From positions 1,178,001 through 1,242,000 of the forward strand of contig JAKULF010000009.1 of assembly GCA_022661535.1 (NCBI GenBank): a DNA stretch of 64,000 nt, given 5' to 3'. This DNA is from Eutypa lata (lineage: Eukaryota > Ascomycota > Sordariomycetes > Xylariales > Diatrypaceae). Positions 12,401 to 23,704 of the stretch are shown here, piece by piece. The first letter of the stretch is position 1. Every line of letters starts with the position of its first letter. The notes under the pieces were generated by a model. That model saw nothing but the letters and a program-made list of their open reading frames with translations. It did not search any database and had not been told where the DNA came from. The position numbers and the translations under genes were made by a program.

Positions 12401-13900
12401 ATGGAAAGCCTGAGCAGTTCCAAGAATGAACCACAGCTGCATCAAGATGTTGTATCTCAGTTCCCCCTATTAAATGCCTACACGAACTACCTAGCCATTT
12501 TCAAGCTAGACGATAGCATCCCGCAAGCATCTGTCGTCTCGGCCTTTCGAACCGCTTTTGACGAACTAAAGGCCAAGGTTCCCTGGCTTGGGCACCATGT
12601 TGAGAACATCGGCAGCGGCCCTGGAAACTCAGGCTACTTTGCATCCAAACCCTGGCCTGCCCATGTGCCTCGGCATGACTTCTTTGTGAAGCAATGCGCC
12701 GATGTCATCGCTCCGTTCGCAGTCCTCGAGAAAGCCGGGTTCCCTGTCTCAATGATACCCGCTGATGTCACAGAGACCTGGCCCTCTCTACCCGTTCCGG
12801 CCACAATCAGGCCGGCACCCGTGGCGGCTCTGCAGCTCAACTTTATCCAAGGAGGGCTCATCCTCACCGTGACCAACCATCACACGATGATCGATGGCAC
12901 CGGCCTCCTTGTATTTCGACGCATGCTCGCGACTCTAATGGATGGCAGACCCATACCCGAGGACGATATTGCCGCGGCCAACTTAGACCGGACCCGGGTC
13001 ATCCCGCTCCTAGCTCCAGGGGAGCCCATCAAAGACCACAGCCATCTCATACGGCGTCCCCAGCAAAGCCCGCCGGTGTCTGCATCACCACCACCATCAG
13101 CAAAATGGCGGGTATTCCGCATCACGCGCAAAGCCGCCGTCGAGATCCGATCGCTAGCCGGTGATCGGAACTCCCCGGCGTGGATCCCCACAGTCCCGCG
13201 CGTCTCGACAAACGACGTCCTCGCAGCCTTCTGCTGGCAGCGCATCGCGGCGGCGCGGCTCCCCATACTATTGAAGCGGCGCCCTCACGAGCGCTCTCCA
13301 CTCGGGCGTTTCGGGCGCGCCATCGACGCACGTCGCACAATGGGGATCCCCTCCTCGTACATGGGCCACATGGTCTACCACGCAGTGTTGTGGCTGCCCC
13401 TTGAGACCGTGGCCTCGACACCGCTTCCGTTCCTCGCGTGCGCTCTGCGGCAGGCGCTCAACGAGGCGAACAACCCCTGGGCGGTGCGCAGCTACGCGAC
13501 TTTTCTGTCTCGCGAGCCCGACCGCTCGCGCCTGCTGTACGGCGGGCCGCAGAACCCCGAGACGGACATCGGTCTCAGCTCGCTCGTGACTTCGCTGGAC
13601 TGGGAGAGGCAACCCGCCCTGCGCTTCGGGCCATTGCTCGGTTCGCCGGTGGCGTGGAGAAAAGCAAATCATGCGCCGTTTCCGGGCTGCGTGTACTTTT
13701 TGGACACAGAACGTAAGGTTACTAGTGAGGGTGGAGATAGAGATGGGAATGAGGACCTCGTCCTGACGACTCTGCTCTGCTTAGCTGAGGATGAGCTGGA
13801 TGCGCTGAGAAGGGACTCGGAGTGGATGCAGTATTTTGAAGAGGTTGTTGAGCCGGCCGTCGACTTTCGGAAAAGCTCTGGCAATCTCAGTAAGCTCTAA
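12401..13900 (+). CDS. HxxxD-motif acyltransferase (PF02458 / fungal acetyltransferase type)
   Basis: An intronless gene. The open frame starts at 12275, but the Met at 12401 has a good start context (A at -3, G at +4), and the first 42 residues of the longer form look unlike the family. From 12401 the protein has 499 residues. The catalytic motif is HHTMIDGTG with His161 and Asp165, the general base and structural Asp of BAHD-like acyl-CoA transferases. N-terminal FPLLNAYTNYLAIFKLDD and the two-lobed length fit fungal O-acetyltransferases such as the trichothecene 3-O-acetyltransferase family. The C-terminal DFGWG motif is not clearly present; RFGPLLGSPVAWRK occupies roughly that place. The substrate is unknown. 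Its neighbours (oxidase, lipase) suggest it decorates a small molecule. Confidence 0.88.
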   Translation: MESLSSSKNEPQLHQDVVSQFPLLNAYTNYLAIFKLDDSIPQASVVSAFRTAFDELKAKVPWLGHHVENIGSGPGNSGYFASKPWPAHVPRHDFFVKQCADVIAPFAVLEKAGFPVSMIPADVTETWPSLPVPATIRPAPVAALQLNFIQGGLILTVTNHHTMIDGTGLLVFRRMLATLMDGRPIPEDDIAAANLDRTRVIPLLAPGEPIKDHSHLIRRPQQSPPVSASPPPSAKWRVFRITRKAAVEIRSLAGDRNSPAWIPTVPRVSTNDVLAAFCWQRIAAARLPILLKRRPHERSPLGRFGRAIDARRTMGIPSSYMGHMVYHAVLWLPLETVASTPLPFLACALRQALNEANNPWAVRSYATFLSREPDRSRLLYGGPQNPETDIGLSSLVTSLDWERQPALRFGPLLGSPVAWRKANHAPFPGCVYFLDTERKVTSEGGDRDGNEDLVLTTLLCLAEDELDALRRDSEWMQYFEEVVEPAVDFRKSSGNLSKL

Positions 13901-15203
13901 AGCAGGGCAGGGAACCGAGAGACCGATAAGTCTAGCTAGGCGAGTAAGGCAATAAGCGAACCAAAAGACTCCCTGCTTTTTATCAAGAAGGCCTCATTCT
14001 CGACTTGAGAGATAGATTCCCCGAGCCGGAAGTTTGGGTACTCCCGGTGCTGTACATATGAGCGGCTAGAAGTATTGTGGAAGAACGGCAAGTATTCGTC
14101 ATGGCTCATTGATGTAACAGACATAGATTCGTAATTTTCAAGCAAAAACATGCCTGGATTTGCTCCAAGTCAGAATCGTCACTATCCATCGTCTCCAGCA
14201 TCCGACACGCGTCCATAATACAGTATCCCAGCAAGCTTCCGAGTTAGATACATAGAGACTGTAGCTAACCGCTTTTCGGACCGTGGTGGCACCGGTTGTC
14301 GTTGAAGGTACATGATACTCCGGAGATGCGGCGGGTACTACACTCGGGCCGCTCCCGGTCGCACCCGCTCTTCTTGGCCCGACCTACAATTAGGGCCCGT
14401 TAGTATAACATTTATCCACACACCTTAGTCTACCTAGTCCACCGCTCGCATGCTAATCCTAGCTGTTGACGCATTGGCATCCTTGGTTTCATAAACCCCT
14501 TGCAGGAAAGTAGGGCACGACGCCGGACTTATTTCAACCGGACGCCTTGACTCTAAGTACCTACCGATATTGATAAGTAACATATTTATATCCGTTGCCC
14601 CTATAAGGACCATTCTAAAGCCAATTGCAAATGCACATCCATAGTGACAAGAAGCAGAAAACCTATCAGAAGGATTGAGCAAAAGCATCACCATCATAAT
14701 CACTACCTTAGTGTAGATTTAGGGTTGTTTCCTCTAAGCTGATAGTATGCGTAAGGTAACATAGGCTTCTCATTGGCTGCAATGCCAGAATACTAGGGTT
14801 GTAATTCATGTAACTGATGTAGGTATCTTAAAGAGAGTAGGTAGTAGGTGGGGTGCGATACTCCAATTCGGATTTACAATGGCAACTATATATGCAACCC
14901 TACGTAATGTGTACCAATGAGGTAGGTATGTAAGTTGGTGTGCGGCACCAACTAAGTGAATGATGACCGCAGACTAAGCCTTAATCCGGAGTACGACACT
15001 GGAGTGTAACGTACTCCTCACGGCTAGCTGCGCAACATTGATAGGTAAGTGCCGTAAACTCCGGGAACCTTGCAGACGGGTAGGAAGATAAATGAGAAAG
15101 CATCAGCTCAATATCGCTTGGCAGCTTTGGGATTGAGTTACACACGCTAGCTAGCCATTCCTATTGTGTAGGTAATTCCAAGTTTCTCACAGCCATTTCA
15201 ATC
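13901..15203. other. 1.3-kb spacer upstream of the lipase-family gene
   Basis: Gene-free DNA between two genes on the same strand. Short frames on both strands have no recognisable content. It presumably contains the acyltransferase terminator and the lipase promoter, neither of which I can pinpoint. Confidence 0.5.
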
Positions 15204-16586
15204 ATGGCGTCGTCGGCAACCCTCACTCCAAGCCCCGGGTCGGATCCGCTGCTTCTCCCGAGCCAAGACCCCTGGTATACGACGGCCCCGCCCGACTTCG
15301 AAGCTGCTGCTCCAGGCGCCGTGCTCCGGGTTCGAACCATCCCAGTCGGGCCCGCCATCTACAGCAATGCCTCTGCAGCTTACCATATCCTGTATCGTAC
15401 CACTGGTTCGCACTACCAACCAATCTGGGCAGTAACGCAAGTGACCCAAGTCTTTCATTGTCCCATGTAGCTTAGATTGGCTTGGACCGTCTATCCATTT
15501 CCCTCGAGTAATTATCTAACCGTCCAGCCCTCGATCAGGTCGCTAGTTATTCCCAAGAAAGCCTCCGTCACGCCTTCTGAACACAACGCCCTGCTCTCCT
15601 ATCAGATTGCCTACAACTCCCCGAACATCGACTGGGGACCCTCATACCGCATCTTCCAGCCCCCAATCGAAAACCCATACGGCATTCCAACCGACCATGA
15701 AAAGGTCAACTTAATGCTAGGTCGCGGCTGGTTCGTCGCGGTTCCCGACTTCGAAGGGTCTTACGCTGCCTTTAGCGCGACCGTCCTGGAAGGGCATGCC
15801 ACCCTCGACGGCTTTCGCGCTATACTCTCCCTAGCTTCCACCACCGACATTTCGATTCCCGGCGCAGATAAGTTCAAGTACGCGATGTGGGGGTATAGCG
15901 GCGGTTCACTCGCTTCCGAGAAAGCCGCCGAGCTGCAAGTTCAATACGCGCCCGAGCTGTCGAAGAACTTCGTGGGCGCCGCACTGGGCGGCCTAGTGAG
16001 CAATCTGGCAGGCTTGTACAACGTCACCAACAAGTCGCCGTACGTGGGGAACCTCGTCCTCGTCTTACTGGGCATCATGAGCGAGTACCCCGAGCTTGAG
16101 GCCTACCTGGTCAGCCGGCTCAAGACCGAAGGGCCCCAGGACGCCGAGGCCTTCCTCAAGGGTCGCAAGATGGATTCGCTGGAGGCTTTTCAGGCTTATG
16201 CGAACCAGGACCTCTTCGGCTACTTCGTTGGCGGCGAGGCTGACCTCGAGGGCTCGGAAATCCTGCGTAGGATCAAGAAGGTCGAGTGGACGCTCGGCTA
16301 CCACGGTGCCCCCGAGATCCCGCTCTACGTCTACAAGGCGGTCGGGGACGAGATGGCGCCCATCGGCGACACAGACGAGCACATCGAGCACTTTAAGCGG
16401 TTTGGCGTCAACGTGCTCTATGAGCGCAACACGGTCGGTGGTCATGTGCACGAGATCGTGAACGGCCAGGACCGAGCGATAGAATGGTTGGCTGCGGTCT
16501 TTGACGGCTCAAGTAGCACTGCCGAGAAAAGCGCTTGCACGATTCGCGATGTTTCCGTAGACGTCTATAAGCCCCCTGTTTTTTAA
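15204..16586 (+). CDS. Secretory-lipase-family alpha/beta hydrolase (PF03583)
   Basis: Two exons, 15204-15436 and 15539-16586, give 426 residues. The intron begins with GCAAGT (a GC-AG intron), has a CTAAC branch site about 20 bases before its CAG, and joins AVT to SLVIPKKA, the spacing expected in this family. GT-donor alternatives break the frame or need introns under 45 bp. The nucleophile elbow is GYSGG with Ser198. Asp348 (VGDEMAP) and His380 or His382 (GGHVHE) are the likely remaining triad members. Family members are normally secreted triacylglycerol lipases, such as the Candida LIP proteins. Here the N-terminus (MASSATLTPSPGSDP) has no signal peptide, and no upstream ATG exists in frame. 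An intracellular hydrolase or acyl-transfer role is therefore possible, in keeping with the neighbouring tailoring genes. Confidence 0.88.
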
Positions 16587-18159
16587 ACCATGCAGATCTG
16601 CTGCTGAAGAGAAGGCGCGGTATCTACCTGGGATGTATTAAGACTATGGATTCTAGGAATGTGTAATTCGGCTTAATGCCGTACTTTACCAACATACTGA
16701 TAGGTTAAACACGAAATCCCATGATCACAGCGCTCCACTATGCGGGAATTATAGTTGTTGAACTGTAGAATTGTAGCTAGCCCCTGCCTGCGAATGATAT
16801 CCTCGACGGGTCGGTACTACGGTTCTTCGGGTGAGGTGGAGCAAAAGCCATCGTCATTCTCCATGTAGTTTGCCAGTTCGGCCAATCCAATATCTCCACA
16901 GCAATTTTAAGGCTCTACTTGAGAGCGTTTTCCTAAGTTGTACGTGCAAAGGAAGCCAAACTCCCGAGCCACGAGAAAGGAATAAGAGCGAGAGAAACAA
17001 AAGGGCTAATCCAAAAAAAAGAAAACAGCGAGGGATAATCATAAGAATAGCAATAGCAAGGTTAACGACGTTCTGAGACCCTTGTAAGCAAGGTCAAAAG
17101 AATCATCATGGCCTCCTATTATAGCCATGAGCTCCTAAAAGTTATATCTATATCTGTCCTTATTTTCTCCTATTTGTCGGAGGTTACTTGTAGCTATGTT
17201 TGGGTGAAGAACATGAACTCACTTTAATAAACCTATCATGTGAGCGTCTATATAGTTCTATCTAAAGCTATTATCAGGTTTAAGACACAATTACACTGTC
17301 GCAAAGTACAGAAGGAGTGCGGCCTAGCATAGCTGAGACGAATAATTTGTATTAAGATATTACATCCAATTCACTCAACCTGAGTCCAAGTAGACCAGGA
17401 AAAAGAAAAAAGAAAAAAGAAAAAGAAAATAGCTGAACACACCAAAGTCCATTCATCCACAGGTGCTATATCGTATCGCTTCTAGGGCCTTTCTCGTATC
17501 CTGGCTTCCTTCTCTGAAAAAAAAAAAAGATATGCAAACTACATCCCATACTTTTTCTAGTAGAATAGAAGAAGACATGCGCACCGAAGGATGTATCCGC
17601 CGGCTATGCAACAAAAACAACAGAAACAAGAGAACTAAACTAAGTGGTCGCTTTTCTGAGTTGGGAAAGGGGTATCATGCAATTTTCCTCATTTTTATCA
17701 TGCATCATTATCTGTCGTCATTATCATCATCGTAATTATTGTTTTGAAGGACGACGGAAAGAAAAGGAAAGTATATCGTATATCGTAGACTCGTAATCAG
17801 CGGGGGCGTAAATCGTGTGTCTTCGTAGCGTAGCATCCCCTAGGACAAGTAGAAGGCTATTAAGGTTGCGCCGGAGATCTCCTAGGGACTCGATGCCCGA
17901 TGGAGTCTAGTTGCGAACAAAGAAAAGAGGTAAACGAAATAGATGGGTGAACGTATTATGTGGTATGGTCGTTGTAAGAGACGTAAGGGCGTAGTCCGGA
18001 TCGTAGTACAGCTCCCACGTAGTACAATCTCTAGACCGGGCTGAGGATATCTCGAAGGTATGTCGTTTGATTAGTTGACCGCCGTCGTGTGTAACAGGTT
18101 ATAGTGACGCTCATGCAATGGCTTCCCAGCTTTAAGTCATACATCTCAGCAGCATTTTG
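16587..18159. other. 1.6-kb spacer between convergent genes
   Basis: It holds the 3' regions of the lipase and of the minus-strand unknown gene. There is an A/G-rich tract at about 17,399-17,430 and a 12-base A run near 17,518. No gene was recognised. Confidence 0.5.
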
Positions 18160-20328
18160 TTAGATGTCACTCTCCACGGTAACGTTATCGGATGACTCGG
18201 TAGCCGTGTTGATCGGCGGCCCAATAGCCTGTTTGAACCGCGTTGCCGCCTCTTCATGAACGAAGTAGAGTTCGAACGCATCAGCCTTTCCCTTTCGCTG
18301 TCTGCGCGCGCTGTATCTGTCGCAGAACACGTAGGGTTGCAAGTCGCGGAGCCAGATACGGTGTCGGGACTTGCGGATCATGGCGGGTTGGGGTTCGACT
18401 AAGTGAAGGTGGAATCACTTCCGTCAGTGTCTTGCTCGTTCTCTAGCGCGCGTTTTGGAGATATAATTATATGGGCAGTGATACTAGGGTGGGAGACAAG
18501 TATGGATAATGAAACGCTTACTGAATGCGGTCCACACGGGACACATGTGCAGCGCATCATCTATGACCGCAGCGTGGAGACGGAGGCCCTTCGTAGCTTG
18601 GTCTTCAAACACTGACAACAAGTGTGTGAACCCATCATCAATGATGTGCCTATGAGAAGGCGAGGTTAGTTAGTCACTTGTTCGCCTCGAGGGCAGAAGA
18701 AGGGAGTCTCTGATGGATAGTCTTACGCTTTAAACAGGAGCTCCTCGTGGCGGAGCTTGTACTCATCCGGGTCCATATTGACCAGGCGAGGGCTGTCAGC
18801 CTTGAGAGTGACGAAGGTGCAGTGGAACAAGACCATCTCTACACGACCGGTTAGCGCGTCCAGTGGCGGCAGAAAGTTTAAGCCCAAGTATAAGTTCTTC
18901 CATCGCGTCTTTGCGCAATCCGATGAGGTGACCGACCTTCCCAGGTATTGAACTGGAGTCTCGCCCAGGGCTTGCTCTTCTGGCTCGCCGGGCACCACCG
19001 ACTAAGCACGAGAGCCGAGTCGTTGCCCTTATCCCTCTTTATGACTAGCTCGTGCACGCCTATTGTTGCGACCCAGGGTTCGTTAGGCTGCATATATATG
19101 CGGATGTAGATGAACGGAGCTTGGTCCCCGTCTTTCAGGAAGAAGATGATCGAGAGGCGATCATTGTCGAAACGCCTATAGGAATCACGTGGTTAATATA
19201 GTACATAACTACTACTGTGGGAACGGGGCTCTCTCAGGCAGCTGTCGTATTGGGTCACTTAGGGGGCCGGTCATTGTAGAATTTTAACTACTCCGCTAGT
19301 GGGGGGATACACACCTCGTTACCAAATTCTTAGCATCGGGTGACAGTGAGCCCAATTGACCAAGCGGCTTCAGAGGCCCATACGCCTCTGACATCTCAGG
19401 GTTGCTTTGCGACGTTAGCCCATTGTTTTCTCGCTCCTGCTCCTGGGCTATGTTGATGACGTACACATTGCTCTTCCTGAATCTCGATCTAGTGGGAGTC
19501 GGAATTTTGAAGATCGTCTCGGCCCAGTGTATTTCCTGCATGGGGCGTCAGCAAAGCACAAAAAAGAAAAGGCATGGGTGCTGGCTCACAGGATGTTGCC
19601 CCCAGCCGACCATCGTATCGTCTTGCCGAATCAACTGCATACTCCTCAAACGAGTCGGCGGTGCTTTGGGTAAAATATTATCAGATTTACGGCAATCAAC
19701 CCAAGTATTGAAAGGAGGGGGGAGGCAACACTTACGTATATGTCTAGCTTCCCGAAGCTGCAAGATACGGAATTTGAGGGACTCTAGAGTATAATGATCG
19801 AAGATGGGAGATCTACAGCACAATACCAAAACAAACGAATATCTTATCAGCCGGGTTTTGTACCACGGTAACGGAAGAGTAGGCAGGTGAGTAGGGAAGA
19901 ACTAACTGAGACAGCATCATGCGTAGCAGGTTCAAGAACTGGTTGTACATGATGAACCTGGCGGGCAGCGTGGTCCCCGGGAGCTCGTTGCCCAGCCGGT
20001 GGTACATGTAGCGCCAGCGCCTGTCCTTGGTCAGGGTCGTGTCCTCGTAGAAGGCGGTGATGTCGCGCAGGGTCTTGCACAGGCAGGGCAGGACGATGTT
20101 GAGGTAGTCGAGGATCTGGGGCACGCGGCCGATCTGGACCTGGGCCTTGTCGGCGATGTCGCGGAGGTGGCGTCCGGTGACGCCGAGCTCGTAGATGACG
20201 CCGTCCAGGTGGGGGTGCAGCGAGTCCGGCAGCGCGTTCCGCAGGCTCTGGAGGTTGCGCGAGACCACGTCCGCGCGCTCCGCCTCGTCGCAGCACCCCT
20301 GCAGGATGTGATGGCGCCGCGGCGGCAT
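18160..20328 (-). CDS. Conserved fungal protein of unknown function, 8 exons
   Basis: Minus-strand exons 20328-19907, 19812-19736, 19663-19590, 19535-19315, 19175-18937, 18838-18727, 18649-18522 and 18398-18160 give 503 residues with an open frame throughout. The Met at 20328 (MPPRRHHILQ) is preferred; the frame is open to a Met at 20403. The N-terminal 140 residues are helical and Leu-rich, with HPHLDGVIYELGVTGRHLRDI. A middle block reads TWEEMVLFHCTFVTLKA across the exon 5/6 junction. The C-terminus SRHRIWLRDLQPYVFCDRYS with HEEAATRF has the alternating strand character of a PH-like fold, though that is only an impression. Similar proteins occur widely in Sordariomycetes without an assigned role, as far as I recall. 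There is no signal peptide or TM span. The second donor-side junctions use ordinary GTAAGT/GTGAGC sites except intron 5 (GTCGGT). Confidence 0.75.
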
Positions 20329-23069
20329 CCTCGGCCGCGGCGGAAACGACGCCCTTCTTGTTCCTATCGCTATGTACCTAGGATGGACCCGATAGTGCAT
20401 CATAGTCGCTCATGGTCCCATGGCGGGCTAAAGAAATTGTGGGTAGGAGAGAGAGGAGAGGAGGGTGGCCTGTTTACACGATTTGAACCCCGAGATTTTC
20501 CCTCCTCCGCTCAGGGCCGAAGACAAAAAAAAAGGGGGGGGGGGGCCGACCGTCACTAACGAGCTGCTAGTGCTAGTAGCTATTATCGTGAACTGTTCGA
20601 GTGATGAGAGAGATTTCAATGGCGGGTTCGTTAGGACTTATGAATTAAGAATCGTTGGAGCCCAAAGTCTTAGATAAGTGCCCCGATAAGTATTAGATAC
20701 GATGCACGACTCCGCAAAAGGCCGGCCAAGTGGCCGTGTGGAGACCGGGGTGGGAATGACCTCAGCGCCTAAGTATTCGGTAAGGAATTAGACTCAAGAT
20801 TTAGTGAAAGTGGTCTCGAACAGCGATCGGTCCCCGTTCACAGGTTGGTACTACGTGGTGATCGTCATCCGGTATTATTAGGGGTTCGAGCCAATATATA
20901 CGGGCAAGAATAGGGAGATGTAGTTATTATAATGACCAATGTCCTATAATCGGATGATATGGGGTTGGTTGATACGATGCTGTAGCTGATATTGGACAAA
21001 AGGCGATGATGATCACACGATTTTCGTAGTAAAAAATCCGCAATGCGAGGAGAGGCAAAAATTATTCACAGGATTGTTTATATGCTAGGTTTCACAAGGA
21101 GGATTTGTCAACAATGGGTGCAAAGTAAATAATTCAATTAGGGGTGGAGGGGGAATCCTTGCTCAGAAAGAGACCCAGCCCGCTGTGACAAGCCGTCAAT
21201 AATCGAGGGCGAAAGGCAAAGAACAATGACAATAAGACAAAAGTAAAAATATAAGGGGACGTGTGAGTATAATTCATTATATGCAGCATTAAAAAAAGGA
21301 GCCCCGGTGAAACCTAACGGAGCACAAAATAAGGGGAGCTATAAGAAAAAGTAGTTCGTGGAAGGTGAGTGAACCTTCAAGACCAAGATCATAAGCCGGA
21401 TAGATCCCCCTTCTACTACAGTGGTGGAAGCGCGGGGACGGGGTAATTTTGCGACTAGTTAGCAGCGAGCAGCAGTAGAGCAATTGAAAGGAAGCCGTTC
21501 AGTGAGCGACTGCCACGAAGTCGACGCATATTCCCCAAGCAAGCGTATGCACGCAGGATTGGACGGGCGGTTGAACGACTCGTGGGTCCGGGCCAGATGT
21601 GGTGTGGGCTAGAGTGCTCTCACGACGCAGAAAATGAGCACTTGCATAAATGATATGCATGATTAAAGCATTAGAGTAGACTGGGACGGCTAGTATAGGA
21701 TATGGGTTGCTTATCCCCATGATACCATAATTGAGTGCCAATGACGAAGGGCAAGGGGAACGAGAAGCGTACCCGACATGCTGTTGCTCCTCGTTGTGTG
21801 TGAAGCGTCGCTTTTACCGGAGACGTAGATACTCATAGAAACCTGGTGTGCTACGTGTTTCGATTTGAGCAATAGGTGCACATATTAGATCAGATGTGTG
21901 AAGCCGGTAATACGATGATGTATTAGATACGTTCAAAGAAACAGAACCTTTAATTGAAAACAGTGTGCATCTAGGTCATTTCTGGGGGAAAGTTGGAATG
22001 ATATAACTATATATATTATATTATTAATGAATAGAATGTTGCGACTTGCTATAGTCAGGGGTTGAACATGGCAAGTTGGTTGTGCTTCCATGGAGTAAAT
22101 AAATTCAAGAGCTGTTGCGAAGAGAACCGCAGCGTCGGGTCTTGAGTGGAGAGAGAAAGAGAGATATGTGCACAGCTTTAAGCCAATGTCGATGAGACTT
22201 CTGTATATGCAGCCCGATTAGGAGTCACTGATAGGCCACGGTATAGGAAAATTCGTCAACCCCTCATCTGCAAGAAAATAACAAGAGGTGCTCGTTATTA
22301 ACTGGCGCACTCGAATGCTACATTGACTAACAAATTTCCCAATTCGGATATTCGTCCAGTACGTAGTTATGCCCTGCCAAGATTGTGAGGTTCGAGTGAC
22401 TGTTAGGCATGTTTGAGAAGCACCATCTTCCATTGCGTTAAGTAGAGGTGAATAACACCTGTTGAATTGTAAGATTTGTCTGGGATAACAACCTCAAACT
22501 ATTAGCGAAATGAATAGGTAAATGAGTTGCTAGCCTCATATTCAGCTACGATGTTTGTGAGCTGAAGACCGGCCTAGTCATACAGCTTGCCCCTGGCTTA
22601 GTTTCTACATCTGGGCCGGATTTGGAGCTTCCTATTGGTAGGGCAGGAAGCATTAACTGACACATGGAAGAAGCCCGTTTGGTTTAAACACGTATCCACA
22701 GGGAGTTATAATAGAGGCACGCAAAAGGGATCGAAATTGAAGTATGATCGCAACTAGTGTACAAGTGTTCAACTGTCGTGAACCAAGTTCAGTCTTGTTG
22801 TCATCAAGACCTTAATGTTGCTGCCCCTAACTGCAACCTAGGGTATCTCTTAACCCGTAGCAGTCATCTCGATAATGCGTGCATTAAAAGCAAATCAAGC
22901 ACTTATCCCTTTCCTGTGCTGCAACACCGACCAAACCCATACGAAATACACGAGGCAAAAAGAAATGTAGGCGGCCTCCCTGTCCCAAGTTTCTTGAGCA
23001 GACAACTACTCTTAGTCATCGCATCGTGAAACTCATGGTCCAGTAATGGTTGAAGTGGACAGAGCCACT
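20329..23069. other. 2.7-kb gene-free region upstream of the unknown gene
   Basis: Between the start of the 8-exon gene and the 3' end of NHP6. It contains an A9G12 homopolymer junction at 20525-20545 and many short frames without family features. No RNA gene or mobile element was recognised. Confidence 0.5.
20525..20545. repeat. A9-G12 homopolymer junction
   Basis: Nine A followed directly by twelve G, about 200 bp upstream of the start of the 8-exon gene. Such a G run is prone to slippage and to sequencing error. Confidence 0.9.
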
Positions 23070-23704
23070 TTACTCGCTGTCATCCCTAGCCTACTCAGAT
23101 TCCGCCTAATTAGCCCTGTTTAGCATACATTGATGTATGATCAATGGATGACATGATAAGTAACTTACTTGGTAGGCTTGCTTCTCGTCTTCGTATCTCT
23201 TCTTGTCAGTAGCGGCCTTGGCCTCGTACGGGGCACGCTGCTTGTCGTTGAGAGCCTTCCATCTCTCACCGAGGATCTTGCCGACTTGGCCTATCTGGGT
23301 GTTAGAGAGACATCATAAAGCAAGGCAAGTGACAGGGGGGGCTTACCGAAGGAGATGCCGGGGTTCTCGTCACGAACGTTCTCACGCTGCTCGTTGGCGA
23401 AGAACATGTAGGCAGAGAGACCACGCTTGGGGGCATTGGGGTCTGTCAATTAGTTAGCAAATGTTCAGCTTGATGTTTTACCACCTTCAACGCCACCGGC
23501 ATCTTTCCCGATGAATGCACCATGAAGCACAACCTGGGGTTGGTGTGCACATGGACAGTCTGAAGGATGTGCTCGGCTAGGTGGACAAAGTCACACCGGT
23601 CACCCCGTGTGATAGACAGACTAAGGATAGCACTTACCCTTCTTGCCTCGTCTCTTCTCGACCTTGGCCTTACCGCCACGCTTGGTAGTCGCTTCCTTAG
23701 GCAT
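23070..23704 (-). CDS. NHP6: Non-histone chromosomal protein 6 (HMG-box)
   Basis: Minus-strand exons 23704-23638, 23442-23347, 23290-23169 and 23090-23070 give 101 residues. A basic N-terminus ([20 protein letters not shown]) precedes one HMG box starting at [19 protein letters not shown] and running through [19 protein letters not shown] to about residue 95. NHP6 bends DNA non-specifically. It helps the FACT chromatin complex and transcription initiation at RNA polymerase II and III genes. Intron 1 is 195 bp, longer than others in this window. The last exon is only seven codons and gives the tail ARDDSE. An earlier TAAACAG acceptor would give an even shorter end, so the final exon is the least certain part. 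The match to fungal NHP6 proteins in length and sequence is strong. Confidence 0.93.

Noticed and set aside
20478..20500. Minus-strand GGTTCAAATC, another tRNA B-box-like word
   Set aside because: The upstream sequence is a homopolymer junction and cannot form a D arm or acceptor stem.
20878..20900. GGTTCGAGCC, a possible tRNA B box
   Set aside because: No matching A box, acceptor stem or cloverleaf could be built around it.
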